Shown: positions 50,757-59,209 of the stretch, in pieces
How the letters are laid out: each line of letters starts with the position of its first letter
Position numbering within the stretch: position 1 is the stretch's first letter
Assembly (NCBI GenBank): GCA_033795365.1
Contig: JARYGU010000002.1
Location: forward strand, 310,001 to 374,000
DNA length: 64,000 bases
Source of the DNA: JARYGU01 sp033795365
Lineage (GTDB): Bacteria; Pseudomonadota; Alphaproteobacteria; Rhizobiales; Rhizobiaceae
Reading direction: 5' to 3'
Position numbers and translations under genes: made by a program
The notes under the pieces: generated by a model
The model's input: only the letters and a program-made list of their open reading frames with translations
Database searches by the model: none
What the model was told of the DNA's origin: nothing

Positions 50757-51803
50757 TCAGGCGGCGGCTCGATTCTCATGGCTCGTGGGCGTCACCATCG
50801 AGGCTATGATCGCTTCCAGATTGATCGACCCGATAGGCTTGCCTGTGGCGTCTACAACCTGGGCGCTCGTCTGGTTTGCCGAAGTCATCAGGCGCGCGGC
50901 CTCTTCGAGTACGGTTCCCTTCACGACGGTTAGGCTTTCCGGACCGCCGGAAAGCGGCGACATGATCGTCTCGACATTGATCACCCGTCCGCGGTTCACC
51001 TCCTTGACAAAGGCGGTGATGTAATCGTCGGCAGGCTTCAGGACGATCTCCTGGCCGGTCCCCTGCTGCACGACGCGCCCATCGCGCAGTATGGCGATCT
51101 TGTCGCCGAGACGAAGCGCCTCGTCGAGATCGTGCGTGATGAAGACGACCGTCTTCTTCAATTCCTTCTGCAGGTCGAGGAGCACCGTCTGCATGTCCAC
51201 GCGGATCAGCGGATCGAGCGCCGAATAGGCTTCGTCCATCAGCAGGATGTCGGCATCGTTGGTCAGCGCCCGGGCAAGGCCGACACGCTGCTGCATGCCG
51301 CCGGAAAGCTGGTTCGGGTAATGGTTCTCGAAACCGGAAAGCCCCACGCGCGCGATCCATCCTTCCGCGCGCTTGCGGCTTTCGGCGGCAGGAACGCCCT
51401 GGATCTCCAGCCCGTAGACCGTGTTCTCCACCACCGTGCGATGCGGCAGCAGCGCGAATTTCTGAAAGACCATCGCCGTCTTGTGGCGGCGGAATTCGCG
51501 CAGGTCCCTGTCGTTCATCTTGCAGACGTCGACGCCGTCATAGAGCACTTCGCCGGCCGTCGGATCGATGAGGCGGTTGATGTGGCGGATGAGCGTGGAT
51601 TTGCCCGATCCCGAAAGGCCCATGACGACCGTGACACAGCCGGCCGGCATGGAAATGTTGATGTCCTGCAGGCCGAGCACGTGTCCGTGCTCCTGGTTGA
51701 GTTCCGCCTTTCCCATTCCGTTCCGGACGGCTTCGACATAGTCGGCACCGCGCGGACCGAAGATCTTGTAGAGGTTGCGGACTTCGATCGCGTGGCTAGC
51801 CAT
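50757..51803 (-). CDS. betaine/choline/proline ABC transporter ATPase (ProV/OpuAA type)
   Basis: A 348-residue ATPase with Walker A GLSGSGKST, Q-loop MVFQKFALLPHRTV, signature LSGGMQQRVGLARAL, Walker B ILLMDEAYSALDP and a C-terminal region with CBS-like sequence (VVKGTVLEEAARLM), as in quaternary-amine importers. It would energise uptake of glycine betaine, choline or proline. The start MASHAIEVRN has GGGAGG six bases upstream. A binding-protein gene lies upstream on the same strand, but no permease gene is present between them. Confidence 0.9.
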   Translation of the reverse strand: MASHAIEVRNLYKIFGPRGADYVEAVRNGMGKAELNQEHGHVLGLQDINISMPAGCVTVVMGLSGSGKSTLIRHINRLIDPTAGEVLYDGVDVCKMNDRDLREFRRHKTAMVFQKFALLPHRTVVENTVYGLEIQGVPAAESRKRAEGWIARVGLSGFENHYPNQLSGGMQQRVGLARALTNDADILLMDEAYSALDPLIRVDMQTVLLDLQKELKKTVVFITHDLDEALRLGDKIAILRDGRVVQQGTGQEIVLKPADDYITAFVKEVNRGRVINVETIMSPLSGGPESLTVVKGTVLEEAARLMTSANQTSAQVVDATGKPIGSINLEAIIASMVTPTSHENRAAA

Positions 51804-52087
51804 GTACCGCCTCCCGGTCCTGTCGCGGCATCCGGTCGTGCGGACATATGCAGCCGCCGGGAGTGATTGGCGGGAGCGCCTTTCGGCTCGGTTCGAAATG
51901 TGACACCCATTTCCCCTTTCTTTTTCGGGCGTTTTCAGCCCGTTGGACCCCAAGTTTGCAGGATTGCCTTAAGACAATCCAGGCCGTGGTTCTTCTTATC
52001 TTCTTCCGGCAGATGATTTCTGTCGCATGATCGGAAGGATGGTATCGTACTGTTTGCGACCTGCGGAATTTTTCCCGGCGTGTTCGG

Positions 52088-53089
52088 TCATTTCACCGCC
52101 GCTTCCACCTTGGCCGCGACATCCGGCCCGACCCAGACCATCCATGTATCGGGATATTCCCGCAGGAAATGTTTGGCGCCTTCCTCGTTGCCCGCCTTGT
52201 TCTCGTCCATCCAGGCAAGGACCTTGCCTATCGTAGCATTCGTCCATTGCCGCGCTCGCATATAGTTCATCGCCGGTGCGGCTTTTTCGGCGAATGCCTT
52301 CGTCACGACCGTATAGGCGTCGGAGGTCGGATAGGAATTGACCTTGGGCGCCGGGCAGTCTGCGACTGCAGTACAGGAATCCCATTCGGCCTTGTCGTGC
52401 TCGACGCCGAAGCTCAGCTTCACCATGTCGTATTTTCCGAGGATCGCGGTCGGCGCCCAGTAGTAGCCGAGCCACCCGGTCTCCGTTTCGAAGGCCCGGG
52501 CTATCGAGGCGTCGAGTTGCGCTGCCGTTGCGGCGCCGACAAGCTCGAAACCGGCGTTCTGCGCGCCGACGGCACGGAAGAGGTTTTCAGTGGAGACCTG
52601 ACAGCTCCAGCCGGCCGGACAGTTGTGGACCGCTCCTTTCGACGAGCCGTCGGGCGCGGGGAAAAGTTCGGGATGCTTCAGCGCATCCTCGACCGTTCTG
52701 ATGTTGCGGTTGCGGTCATAGACGAATTTGGGAATCCACCAGCCTTCGACACCTCCTTCAGAAAGGATGGGCGCAAGCTCGATAAGCCGTTTTTCCGCAA
52801 TCGCGGCGTCGAGCGCCGCCGTGACCGAATTGACCCAAAGTTCGGGGGCGACGTCGGGTTCGCCTTTTTCATTCATCGACGTGAAGGTCGGGATCGTATC
52901 GCCGGGCACGAGCGTGACCGTGCAGCCGAAACCCTTTTCGAGGATGAGCTTGTCGACATGGGCTGCGACGCCGGCCGAGCCCCAGTTCATTTCCGCGATC
53001 GAAACGCTGCCGCAATCGGCGGCTTCGGCCGAACCGCCGCCCGTGAAGAAGCCCGCAGCCATGAAAATCCAAGCAAGCGGCATCTTCAT
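52088..53089 (-). CDS. betaine/choline-type ABC transporter substrate-binding protein
   Basis: A 333-residue exported protein of the OpuAC/ProX family. The signal peptide is about 1-23 (MKMPLAWIFMAAGFFTGGGS, then AEA). The mature protein starts ADCGSVSIAEMNWGSAGVAA, with several tryptophan and tyrosine positions (GWWIP, WLGYYWAPT) that could form the aromatic cage for a quaternary ammonium group. Four cysteines (NCPAGWSC, SCTAVADC) may form disulphides. GGAGAG lies eight bases before the ATG. The 284 bases to the ATPase gene hold no frame long enough for a permease. Confidence 0.88.
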   Translation of the reverse strand: MKMPLAWIFMAAGFFTGGGSAEAADCGSVSIAEMNWGSAGVAAHVDKLILEKGFGCTVTLVPGDTIPTFTSMNEKGEPDVAPELWVNSVTAALDAAIAEKRLIELAPILSEGGVEGWWIPKFVYDRNRNIRTVEDALKHPELFPAPDGSSKGAVHNCPAGWSCQVSTENLFRAVGAQNAGFELVGAATAAQLDASIARAFETETGWLGYYWAPTAILGKYDMVKLSFGVEHDKAEWDSCTAVADCPAPKVNSYPTSDAYTVVTKAFAEKAAPAMNYMRARQWTNATIGKVLAWMDENKAGNEEGAKHFLREYPDTWMVWVGPDVAAKVEAAVK

Positions 53090-53148
53090 GCGATCGTCTC
53101 TCCTTTCCCGCTACGGCACCGGTCGGAATAAGGCTGCCGAGTACAGTA

Positions 53149-53421
53149 TCAGGGCTTCGGCGCGCCCGCGCTTTTCCTGGTGCGGCGTCCGCCAACGCCA
53201 CGCTTCCGCGTTTTCCGCCAGCGTAAGGGTTCCAGGCCGGAAATCAACCTGTCGAGCGAAGCGGAAGGGATGTCGCGCTCCGCTCTCCTGATAAAATTGG
53301 ACAATTCATCATTGCTTAAGGTCTTGCTAACGGTCCGGTAACGATGTCCGTCTAATTGTCTTGTCACGGCGGGGGACGATACCGCCGCCCGCTCCGGAAA
53401 AGGTATTGCGTACCGGAGCAC
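53149..53421 (-). CDS. possible hypothetical protein, 90 aa
   Basis: A weakly supported frame with a GTG start after AGGAAGAAG. The product is basic, with TLSNDELSNFIRRAERDIPS and a very basic end RKTRKRGVGGRRTRKSAG. It lies 59 bases upstream of the binding-protein gene on the same strand. I do not recognise it, and it may be chance. Confidence 0.3.
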   Translation of the reverse strand: MLRYAIPFPERAAVSSPAVTRQLDGHRYRTVSKTLSNDELSNFIRRAERDIPSASLDRLISGLEPLRWRKTRKRGVGGRRTRKSAGAPKP

Positions 53422-53446
53422 CTTCTTCCTCTGTGCAGGAAACGAA

Positions 53447-53479
53447 AAAGCCGCGATCTTCCATGGGAAGCGCGGCTTT
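53447..53479 (-). terminator. terminator of the small gene at 53.6 kb
   Basis: A 9-bp stem (AAAGCCGCG/CGCGGCTTT) with a nested CTTCC/GGAAG hairpin. On the minus strand it runs into TTTTTCGTTT. It lies 75 bases past the stop of the 47-residue gene, supporting transcription of that gene. Confidence 0.75.
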
Positions 53480-53553
53480 CGTATTTCGGCGAGGAGGCGA
53501 AGCGATTGTTCTCTCGCGGACCTAGTTCACGCCCGATGAAGAACGACTCCGGC

Positions 53554-53697
53554 TCATCCTATGTTGCGGGTGCGCACGACGCTCAACGGGCCGAAAGGGA
53601 CGTCCATGACGGTGTTGCGGATGCGCGACTGCGTTCCGGGAGCCTTCCCGTTCCACGCGATCTGTACGAAGTTCGGCTTGCTGAAGATGAACAGCAT
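53554..53697 (-). CDS. small hypothetical protein, 47 aa
   Basis: A 47-residue product starting MLFIFSKPNFVQIAWNGKAP and ending PLSVVRTRNIG. AAAGGAAAC lies upstream of the ATG, and a minus-strand terminator follows the stop, so it looks like a complete small transcription unit. It has no signal peptide or clear membrane segment and is basic overall. An overlapping plus-strand frame (53561-53761) lacks such signals. Function unknown. Confidence 0.5.
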   Translation of the reverse strand: MLFIFSKPNFVQIAWNGKAPGTQSRIRNTVMDVPFGPLSVVRTRNIG

Positions 53698-53947
53698 GGT
53701 GTTTCCTTTGACCTTGGGCCGAGGTCTCTCGCGGCCCCGTAATTTCTCAGGCGGCATATAGGCTCGCCCAGAGACCGGGACACGATCGTTCCCGGCACTG
53801 CATGTCGCAAAAAGGATAGCGCACCAAAGCGATTCCCGATGCCGTCGATTCTGTTGCAAAAGCGCTTCATCCGGCAGCCGCCTTCGCGGCGAAATTGCGG
53901 CGAATTGAAGGCTTTGCGGCGAAGATGGGGAATGCTACAAAGCCGGC

Positions 53948-55414
53948 ATGATGAGAAAGATCATGCTTCAGGGGACCGGCTCCGATGTCGGAAAAACGGT
54001 ATTGGTCGCAGGCCTGTGCCGGATCGCCTCCAACAGGGGGCTCAAGGTGCGGCCGTTCAAGCCGCAGAACATGTCGAACAATGCGGCGGTGTCGGACGAC
54101 GGCGGCGAGATCGGCCGCGCGCAGTGGCTGCAGTCGCTCGCCGCCCGCGTCCCGTCTTCCGTGCACATGAACCCGGTGCTTTTGAAGCCGCAGTCGGAAA
54201 CCGGAAGCCAGATCATCGTGCAGGGCAGGGTGTTCGGGCAGGCGAAGGGGCGGGACTATCAGGCGCTGAAGCCGAAGCTGCTCGGCGCGGTGATGGAAAG
54301 CTTCGAGGCGATATCGTCGGGAGCCGATCTGGTGATCGTCGAAGGCGCCGGATCGCCGGCAGAGATCAATCTGAGGGCAGGCGACATCGCCAATATGGGG
54401 TTTGCCACGCGGGCCGGGGTTCCGGTGGTCCTCGTCGGCGACATCGACCGCGGCGGCGTCATCGCCTCGCTGGTCGGCACGCATGCCATCCTGTCGGAGG
54501 AAGACCGGCGCATGGTCTCGGGCTATCTCATCAACAAGTTCCGTGGCGACGTATCGCTCTTCGATGACGGTATCCGCGAAATCGGCCGTTTTACCGGCTG
54601 GCCCTGTTTCGGCGTCGTGCCCTGGCTGAAACAGGCGGGACGGCTGCCGGCCGAGGATTCCGTGGTGCTCGAGCGGCTTGCGAGGGGTGGCGGCGGAGCG
54701 CTCAAGGTGGTCGTGCCGGTGCTCCCGCGCATCGCGAATTTCGACGATCTCGATCCGCTCGGGGCCGAGCCGGATATTACCCTCGTCTTCGTAAGGCCGG
54801 GTGAACGCCTGCCGGAGGATGCCGGGCTTGTCGTTCTGCCGGGCTCGAAGTCCACGATCTCCGACCTTAAGGATTTTCGCGCAGAGGGCTGGGACAGGGA
54901 CCTCCAATCGCATCTCAGGCGCGGCGGCCATGTGCTTGGCATCTGCGGCGGCTATCAGATGCTGGGACGCCGCGTCACCGATCCGCTCGGCATCGAGGGC
55001 GGCGATCGCGAGGTGGAGGGACTGGGTCTGCTCGACGTCGAGACGGAAATGGCTCCGGAGAAGACGGTGCGCAACACCCGCGCATGGTCGGCCGAATACG
55101 ATGTGCCGCTTCATGGATATGAAATCCACCTCGGCCGTACTCAGGGGCCGGACTGCGGCCGCCCGGTGGCAGTGATCGACGGACGGGCGGACGGCGCCGT
55201 TTCTCCGGACGGCCGTGTATCGGGAACCTATCTGCACGGTATCCTCGGCAGCGACCGGTACCGTGCCCGCCTGCTTGCCGGCTTCGGTCTTTCCGGCGGC
55301 GGTTTCGACTATCGCCAAAGTGTGGAGGACGCTCTCGACGGCGTTGCGGATGAACTGGAGGCGGTCCTCGATCCGTCATGGCTCGATCGATTGATGAAGC
55401 CGGGCGGCGATTAA
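53948..55414 (+). CDS. cobQ: cobyric acid synthase
   Basis: CobQ amidates four carboxylates (b, d, e, g) of adenosylcobyrinic acid diamide with glutamine and ATP in cobalamin synthesis. The 488-residue protein has the ATP-binding loop GTGSDVGKT (9-17), FKPQNMSNNA, VEGAGSPAEINL, and a C-terminal class I-like glutaminase half with the nucleophile Cys333 in GICGGYQMLG and the catalytic His in YEIHLGRT. Two ATG codons in tandem make the start uncertain by one residue. It is separated from cbtB-cobN by one unrelated gene, and no riboswitch is seen upstream. Confidence 0.97.
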   Translation: MMRKIMLQGTGSDVGKTVLVAGLCRIASNRGLKVRPFKPQNMSNNAAVSDDGGEIGRAQWLQSLAARVPSSVHMNPVLLKPQSETGSQIIVQGRVFGQAKGRDYQALKPKLLGAVMESFEAISSGADLVIVEGAGSPAEINLRAGDIANMGFATRAGVPVVLVGDIDRGGVIASLVGTHAILSEEDRRMVSGYLINKFRGDVSLFDDGIREIGRFTGWPCFGVVPWLKQAGRLPAEDSVVLERLARGGGGALKVVVPVLPRIANFDDLDPLGAEPDITLVFVRPGERLPEDAGLVVLPGSKSTISDLKDFRAEGWDRDLQSHLRRGGHVLGICGGYQMLGRRVTDPLGIEGGDREVEGLGLLDVETEMAPEKTVRNTRAWSAEYDVPLHGYEIHLGRTQGPDCGRPVAVIDGRADGAVSPDGRVSGTYLHGILGSDRYRARLLAGFGLSGGGFDYRQSVEDALDGVADELEAVLDPSWLDRLMKPGGD

Positions 55415-55562
55415 ACTCGGTTTTCCGAACGTCTATATGATGATTGCCCGGAATGCGGCTGCAATGCGTTGTTCCGCAACCATCAAAGTTGCGCCAGAAT
55501 CCGGTGGCAAGGATTTGTTAACACCCGGCGTTCGGCCGGTCATTGGGATTTGAGGAATTAAG

Positions 55563-57200
55563 ATGCGTCCTGGACATCTTGCAAAGATTGGGTTCGCTGG
55601 TCTTGTCGGGCTGTCGCTCGCCGGTGCTTCCGTGGCATTCTCGGCGGAGACGGTCGTCGGCAAGCAGCCGGGAAGCGCCAGCAAGAAATGGGAGGACGAG
55701 TTTTCCCTGTGGCAGAAGGTTTCCGCCGGAACCGACATCGCGGCCTATGAGAGCTATCTCAAGGACTATCCGAACGGCACATTCGCCTCCATGGCGCGGT
55801 TGCGGCTTGCCGAGCTGAAGGCAGCGGAAAAGGCAAAGAACGAAAAGGCGGCGGCGGAAACGCCTGCAGCGCCCGGAAATGCGGCTGAGGACAAGGCGGC
55901 GGTGGAGAGAAATGCCGCCGAGGAGCGGGCAAGGGCCGAACAGGCCGCCGCCGAGAAGGCGAAGGCTGACGCCGAGGCCAGGCGGGCCGAAGCGGAAAGG
56001 GCAGAGGCCGCCCGCAAGGCGGAGGCTGAAAGGCTTGCCGCAGCCGAAAAGGCCAGAGTAGAGCGCGAAGCTGCCGAGAAGGCGAAGGCCGAACAGGCCG
56101 CGGCAGAGAAAGCGCGGGCTGAGGCCGAAGCCCGGCGGATAGAAGCGCAAAAGGCCGAGGCCGCCCGCATGGCGGAGGCCGAGAGGCTTGCCGCAGCCGA
56201 AAAGGCGAGAGCCGAGCGCGAGGCCGCCGAGAAAGCAAAAGCCGAGCAGGCCGCAGCCGAAAAGGCGCGCGCCGAACAGGAGGCGCAAGAAGCCAAGCGG
56301 CAGGAAGCGGAAAGAGCCGCCGCAGAGGCAAGGCGCATGGAAGCCGAGAAGGCAGCTGCCGCGCAACGGGCGGAAGCCGAACGTCAGGCCGCGGCGGAAA
56401 AGGCGAGAATCGAGTGGGAAGCAAAAGCTTCCGAGCGCGCGGCGGCCGAACGCGAGGCGCAAGCCGCGCAGGAGCGCGAAAAGGCCGGGCAGGCGGCTGC
56501 CGACAAGGCCGAGACCGATGCGACGGCCGGCGATGACCGGGCAAAGATCACCGCTGAAAGAGCGGAGGCCGCGCGCCGCGAGAAGGCGGAGAACGAGCGC
56601 TGGGAAAAGGCGGTGCTGGACGGCAAGCCGGCAGCATTCGAGGACTATCTTCGCTCGTATCCGAACGGGCGCTTCGTCAGCGAAGCGGAGCGTCGTCTCG
56701 CGGCTCTCGATCGGCAGAAGAAAGACGATGGCGCCAACCGTCCTGCGGACAGCGAAACGGGATCGGTCGCCAGTGCACCGTCCCGCCAGCGCGAGATGGC
56801 CGAGACGGTCATCGATACCCGCGAATCCTATCTGACGCCGCGCCAGCATGTTCAGGTCCAGCGCTGGCTGACGCTTCTCGGCTTCGACACCTATGGGGTG
56901 GACGGCGTTTTCGGCCCCCGCACGCGCGACGCGATCGCCGGCTGGCAGCGCTCGAACGGATATCGCGGAGACGGCTATCTGACGCGGCGGCAGTTCCGCT
57001 CGCTTCGCGAGGCGGGCCAGTTCGCCCAGGCGCGCCGCGGCGGCAGCGTGGTCGACATGACGCGCGCGCGCCGCTACCGCGAGCCTGCCTATGAGGACGG
57101 TTATGTTCTGGAAGGTCCGGTAGACCGGTATTATTACGACGATCCCTACTATGACGACCCCTATTACGGGCGCGGCGTGGTGATCATTCCGGGATATTGA
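55563..57200 (+). CDS. exported coiled-coil protein with peptidoglycan-binding domain
   Basis: A 545-residue envelope protein. A signal peptide (about 1-27) is followed by a short domain with WQKVSAGTDIAAYESYLKDY and PNGTFASMARLRLAEL, then a long Ala/Glu/Lys/Arg coiled coil (about 80-350). A second copy of the short domain follows (FEDYLRSYPNGRFVSEAERR, about 360-380), then a peptidoglycan-binding domain (about 420-480, LLGFDTYGVDGVFGPRTRDA) and a Tyr/Asp-rich end (YYYDDPYYDDPYYGRG). It probably spans periplasm and cell wall like TolA-type proteins. The coiled coil contains a 51-residue tandem duplication. Function unknown. Confidence 0.8.
   Translation: MRPGHLAKIGFAGLVGLSLAGASVAFSAETVVGKQPGSASKKWEDEFSLWQKVSAGTDIAAYESYLKDYPNGTFASMARLRLAELKAAEKAKNEKAAAETPAAPGNAAEDKAAVERNAAEERARAEQAAAEKAKADAEARRAEAERAEAARKAEAERLAAAEKARVEREAAEKAKAEQAAAEKARAEAEARRIEAQKAEAARMAEAERLAAAEKARAEREAAEKAKAEQAAAEKARAEQEAQEAKRQEAERAAAEARRMEAEKAAAAQRAEAERQAAAEKARIEWEAKASERAAAEREAQAAQEREKAGQAAADKAETDATAGDDRAKITAERAEAARREKAENERWEKAVLDGKPAAFEDYLRSYPNGRFVSEAERRLAALDRQKKDDGANRPADSETGSVASAPSRQREMAETVIDTRESYLTPRQHVQVQRWLTLLGFDTYGVDGVFGPRTRDAIAGWQRSNGYRGDGYLTRRQFRSLREAGQFAQARRGGSVVDMTRARRYREPAYEDGYVLEGPVDRYYYDDPYYDDPYYGRGVVIIPGY
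56004..56309 (+). repeat. 153-bp tandem duplication within the coiled-coil gene
   Basis: The stretch starting GAGGCCGCCCGC at 56004 recurs with small changes at 56157, a period of 153 bases (51 codons). The period keeps the frame and the heptad pattern, so it lengthens the coiled coil. Confidence 0.75.
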
Positions 57201-57310
57201 CGCGGTCCGGCGCGTCGGCCTCGGCCGCCCGCCGGAGCCGGTTTCAGCACAGTGCATGGCGCAGCGTGTCGATTGACTTCCGCGGCCTGCAGGCATAATC
57301 ATCCCGCTAT

Positions 57311-57652
57311 TGGATGGTTCGCCGGTCCGGAAACGGAGCGGCGAGTAAATGGGAACGTGACGGAGTGGACCCAAGCAGGGCATTCCAATCACGGCCGACC
57401 CCGCGACTGTAGAGTGGCGAGGGATTTCCATCCGGCTTTTCGCGCTTTTGCTTCATTCGCGGCATCGGGCTGTCGGAGAAGCGGGGCCGGAAGACGGAAA
57501 AGCCACTGGGTGGCATCATGATCAACCAGGGCTGGACGCCTCTATGTCTACGAATCGTCCGCCCTTTCATGATGCCGGAAAACCTGGGAAGGCGAGGAGT
57601 TCCCGCCGGCGCGAAGAGCGCCTGACGCTGCGAGCCAGGAGACCTGCCAGCC
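57311..57652 (+). promoter_or_regulatory. cobalamin riboswitch upstream of cbtBA
   Basis: The 3' B12 box GAGCCAGGAGACCTGCC (57632-57648) is exact, and CCCGCGACTGT (57400-57410), AAATGGGAACGTGACGG and GCCACTG (57502-57508) occur in the usual order. A 10-bp perfect stem GGCATCATGA/TCATGATGCC (57512-57576) forms an extra arm, which makes the element long. It ends 59 bases before cbtB, so B12 should switch off cobalt uptake and perhaps the cob genes behind it. The rest of the 510-base gap (57201-57310 and 57653-57710) shows only promoter and leader sequence. Confidence 0.9.
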
Positions 57653-57710
57653 AATGAGGGGCATGGTGCCCGACCTGGGGATTTTCCCCGTTGCCAGCAC
57701 GGAGGTTGTT

Positions 57711-57887
57711 ATGGCTGCGTCTACCGTTTCTTCTGTTTCCCTTTCCTATAGCGATCGTCTGCTTGCAGGCCTTGCGGCGCTTCTGATCGGCGGCTTTCTC
57801 GTCTTCGGCGCGGGTCTTGCCAATTCGGCCGTGCTGCACGACACGGCGCACGACACGCGTCACTCCTACGGCTTTCCCTGCCACTGA
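57711..57887 (+). CDS. cbtB: cobalt transporter subunit CbtB
   Basis: A 58-residue membrane protein with one hydrophobic segment (LLAGLAALLIGGFLVFGAGL) and the diagnostic histidine-rich C-terminus (HDTAHDTRHSYGFPCH) that should bind cobalt. GGAGG lies five bases before the ATG. It follows the cobalamin riboswitch and is 12 bases before cbtA, the normal CbtBA order for B12-controlled cobalt uptake. Confidence 0.95.
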   Translation: MAASTVSSVSLSYSDRLLAGLAALLIGGFLVFGAGLANSAVLHDTAHDTRHSYGFPCH

Positions 57888-57899
57888 GGAGTTGCAAAA

Positions 57900-58682
57900 A
57901 TGATCGTCAGATATCTCCTGGCCGCTCTGGTGGCCGGGCTGTTCTCGGGCGTGCTGATGACAGCCGCCCAGGAAGCCCGAGTCGTTCCGCTCATTCTCCA
58001 CGCGGAGCAATATGAAGGCGACGAAGCGCCGGCTGCAAACGAAACGGCTCCTGCATCGCAAGGGGCCGAAAGTCACGAGCATTCCGCCCTCGGGATCGGT
58101 TCCGCTATCGCCGAAATCGCGTCCTATCTTTCGCCCGTGACTGCGGCTTACGCCCATGACGGCGCGCATGAAGAGGGCGGCATCATGTTCGGCATGAGCC
58201 GCTTTTCCGGCACGCTGCTTGCCAATCTGGTGACAGGCGCTGGTTTTGGTCTCCTGCTTGCGGGCGTGAGCCTGGTTTCCGGTCACGCCATAACGATCGC
58301 AAACGGGGCGCTCTGGGGTGCGGCCGGGTGGCTTGCCGTGCATCTCCTGCCGTCGATCGGCCTTCCGCCGGAACTGCCGGGCTTCCCGGCGGCCGAGCTC
58401 GGCGACCGGCAGGCATGGTGGGTGACAACCGTCATCCTTTCGGCGGCGGGGCTCTATCTCCTGATCCTGAAGGAAGGTCTGCTTGCGAAGATCGCCGGCA
58501 TCGTCGTCATCGCCGCGCCGCACCTTTATGGAGCGCCGCAGCCCTCCGACATCTCCAGCGATGTTCCGGCCGTGCTCGGCGCCGAGTTCGCCGTGGCGGC
58601 GCTCGCGACGACGCTGTTCTTCTGGATCGTGCTCGGCCTGTCGTTGGGCTTTGCCAACGAGAAGATCGCGAAGGCAGCGTGA
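57900..58682 (+). CDS. cbtA: cobalt transporter subunit CbtA
   Basis: A 260-residue inner-membrane protein with about five to six hydrophobic helices. CbtA features include the N-terminal RYLLAALVAGLFSGVLMTAA, a His/Glu-rich periplasmic part (HEHSALG, YAHDGAHEEGG) and LGLSLGFANEK at the end. With CbtB it is predicted to import cobalt; the mechanism is not established. Its stop overlaps the cobP start (TGATG), so the transporter and the cob genes form one translationally coupled unit under the riboswitch. Confidence 0.93.
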   Translation: MIVRYLLAALVAGLFSGVLMTAAQEARVVPLILHAEQYEGDEAPAANETAPASQGAESHEHSALGIGSAIAEIASYLSPVTAAYAHDGAHEEGGIMFGMSRFSGTLLANLVTGAGFGLLLAGVSLVSGHAITIANGALWGAAGWLAVHLLPSIGLPPELPGFPAAELGDRQAWWVTTVILSAAGLYLLILKEGLLAKIAGIVVIAAPHLYGAPQPSDISSDVPAVLGAEFAVAALATTLFFWIVLGLSLGFANEKIAKAA

Positions 58683-59206
58683 TGGCATCGGCATCGCCGG
58701 GGACCGTCCTGGTTCTGGGCGGTGCCCGTTCCGGCAAATCCTCCTTCGCGGAAGGGCTGGTCCGCCAGACCGGCCTTTCCATGCATTACGTCGCGACCGG
58801 GCGGGCCTGGGACGGCGAGATGAAAAGCCGGATCGAGCATCACAAGGCCGCGCGCGGCAGCGGCTGGACGACGCATGAGGAGCCGCTGGCGCTGCCGGAA
58901 ACGATCGCGCGGCTGGCACGGGACGGCAATGCGGTTCTCGTGGACTGCCTGACGCTGTGGGTCACGAATCTGATGCTGGAGGGGCGGGACATCGCTTCCG
59001 CCTTCGACGCCCTCGTTACGGCGATGGACGGCGCGCGCGGCAGGCTGGTGTTCGTTTCCAACGAGGTCGGGCTCGGCATCGTGCCGGAAAACCGGATGGC
59101 GCGCGAATTTCGCGACCACGCGGGCCGGCTGCATCAACAGGTGGCGGCGAGTGCTGCCGAAGTCTATTTTGTCGCGGCCGGACTGCCGCTGAAAATGAAG
59201 GGTTGA
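58682..59206 (+). CDS. cobP: adenosylcobinamide kinase / adenosylcobinamide-phosphate guanylyltransferase
   Basis: CobP phosphorylates adenosylcobinamide and then adds GMP in late cobalamin assembly. The 174-residue protein has the P-loop GGARSGKS (13-20), HYVATGRAWDGEM, the histidine-rich IEHHKAARG with the guanylylation histidine, VDCLTLWVTNLM and FVSNEVGLGIVPEN. The start overlaps the cbtA stop, and cobW begins four bases after its stop. Confidence 0.96.
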   Translation: MASASPGTVLVLGGARSGKSSFAEGLVRQTGLSMHYVATGRAWDGEMKSRIEHHKAARGSGWTTHEEPLALPETIARLARDGNAVLVDCLTLWVTNLMLEGRDIASAFDALVTAMDGARGRLVFVSNEVGLGIVPENRMAREFRDHAGRLHQQVAASAAEVYFVAAGLPLKMKG

Positions 59207-59209
59207 GCC

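Noticed and set aside
53698..53947. Second cobalamin riboswitch before cobQ
   Set aside because: No B12 box or core elements are found in this gap.
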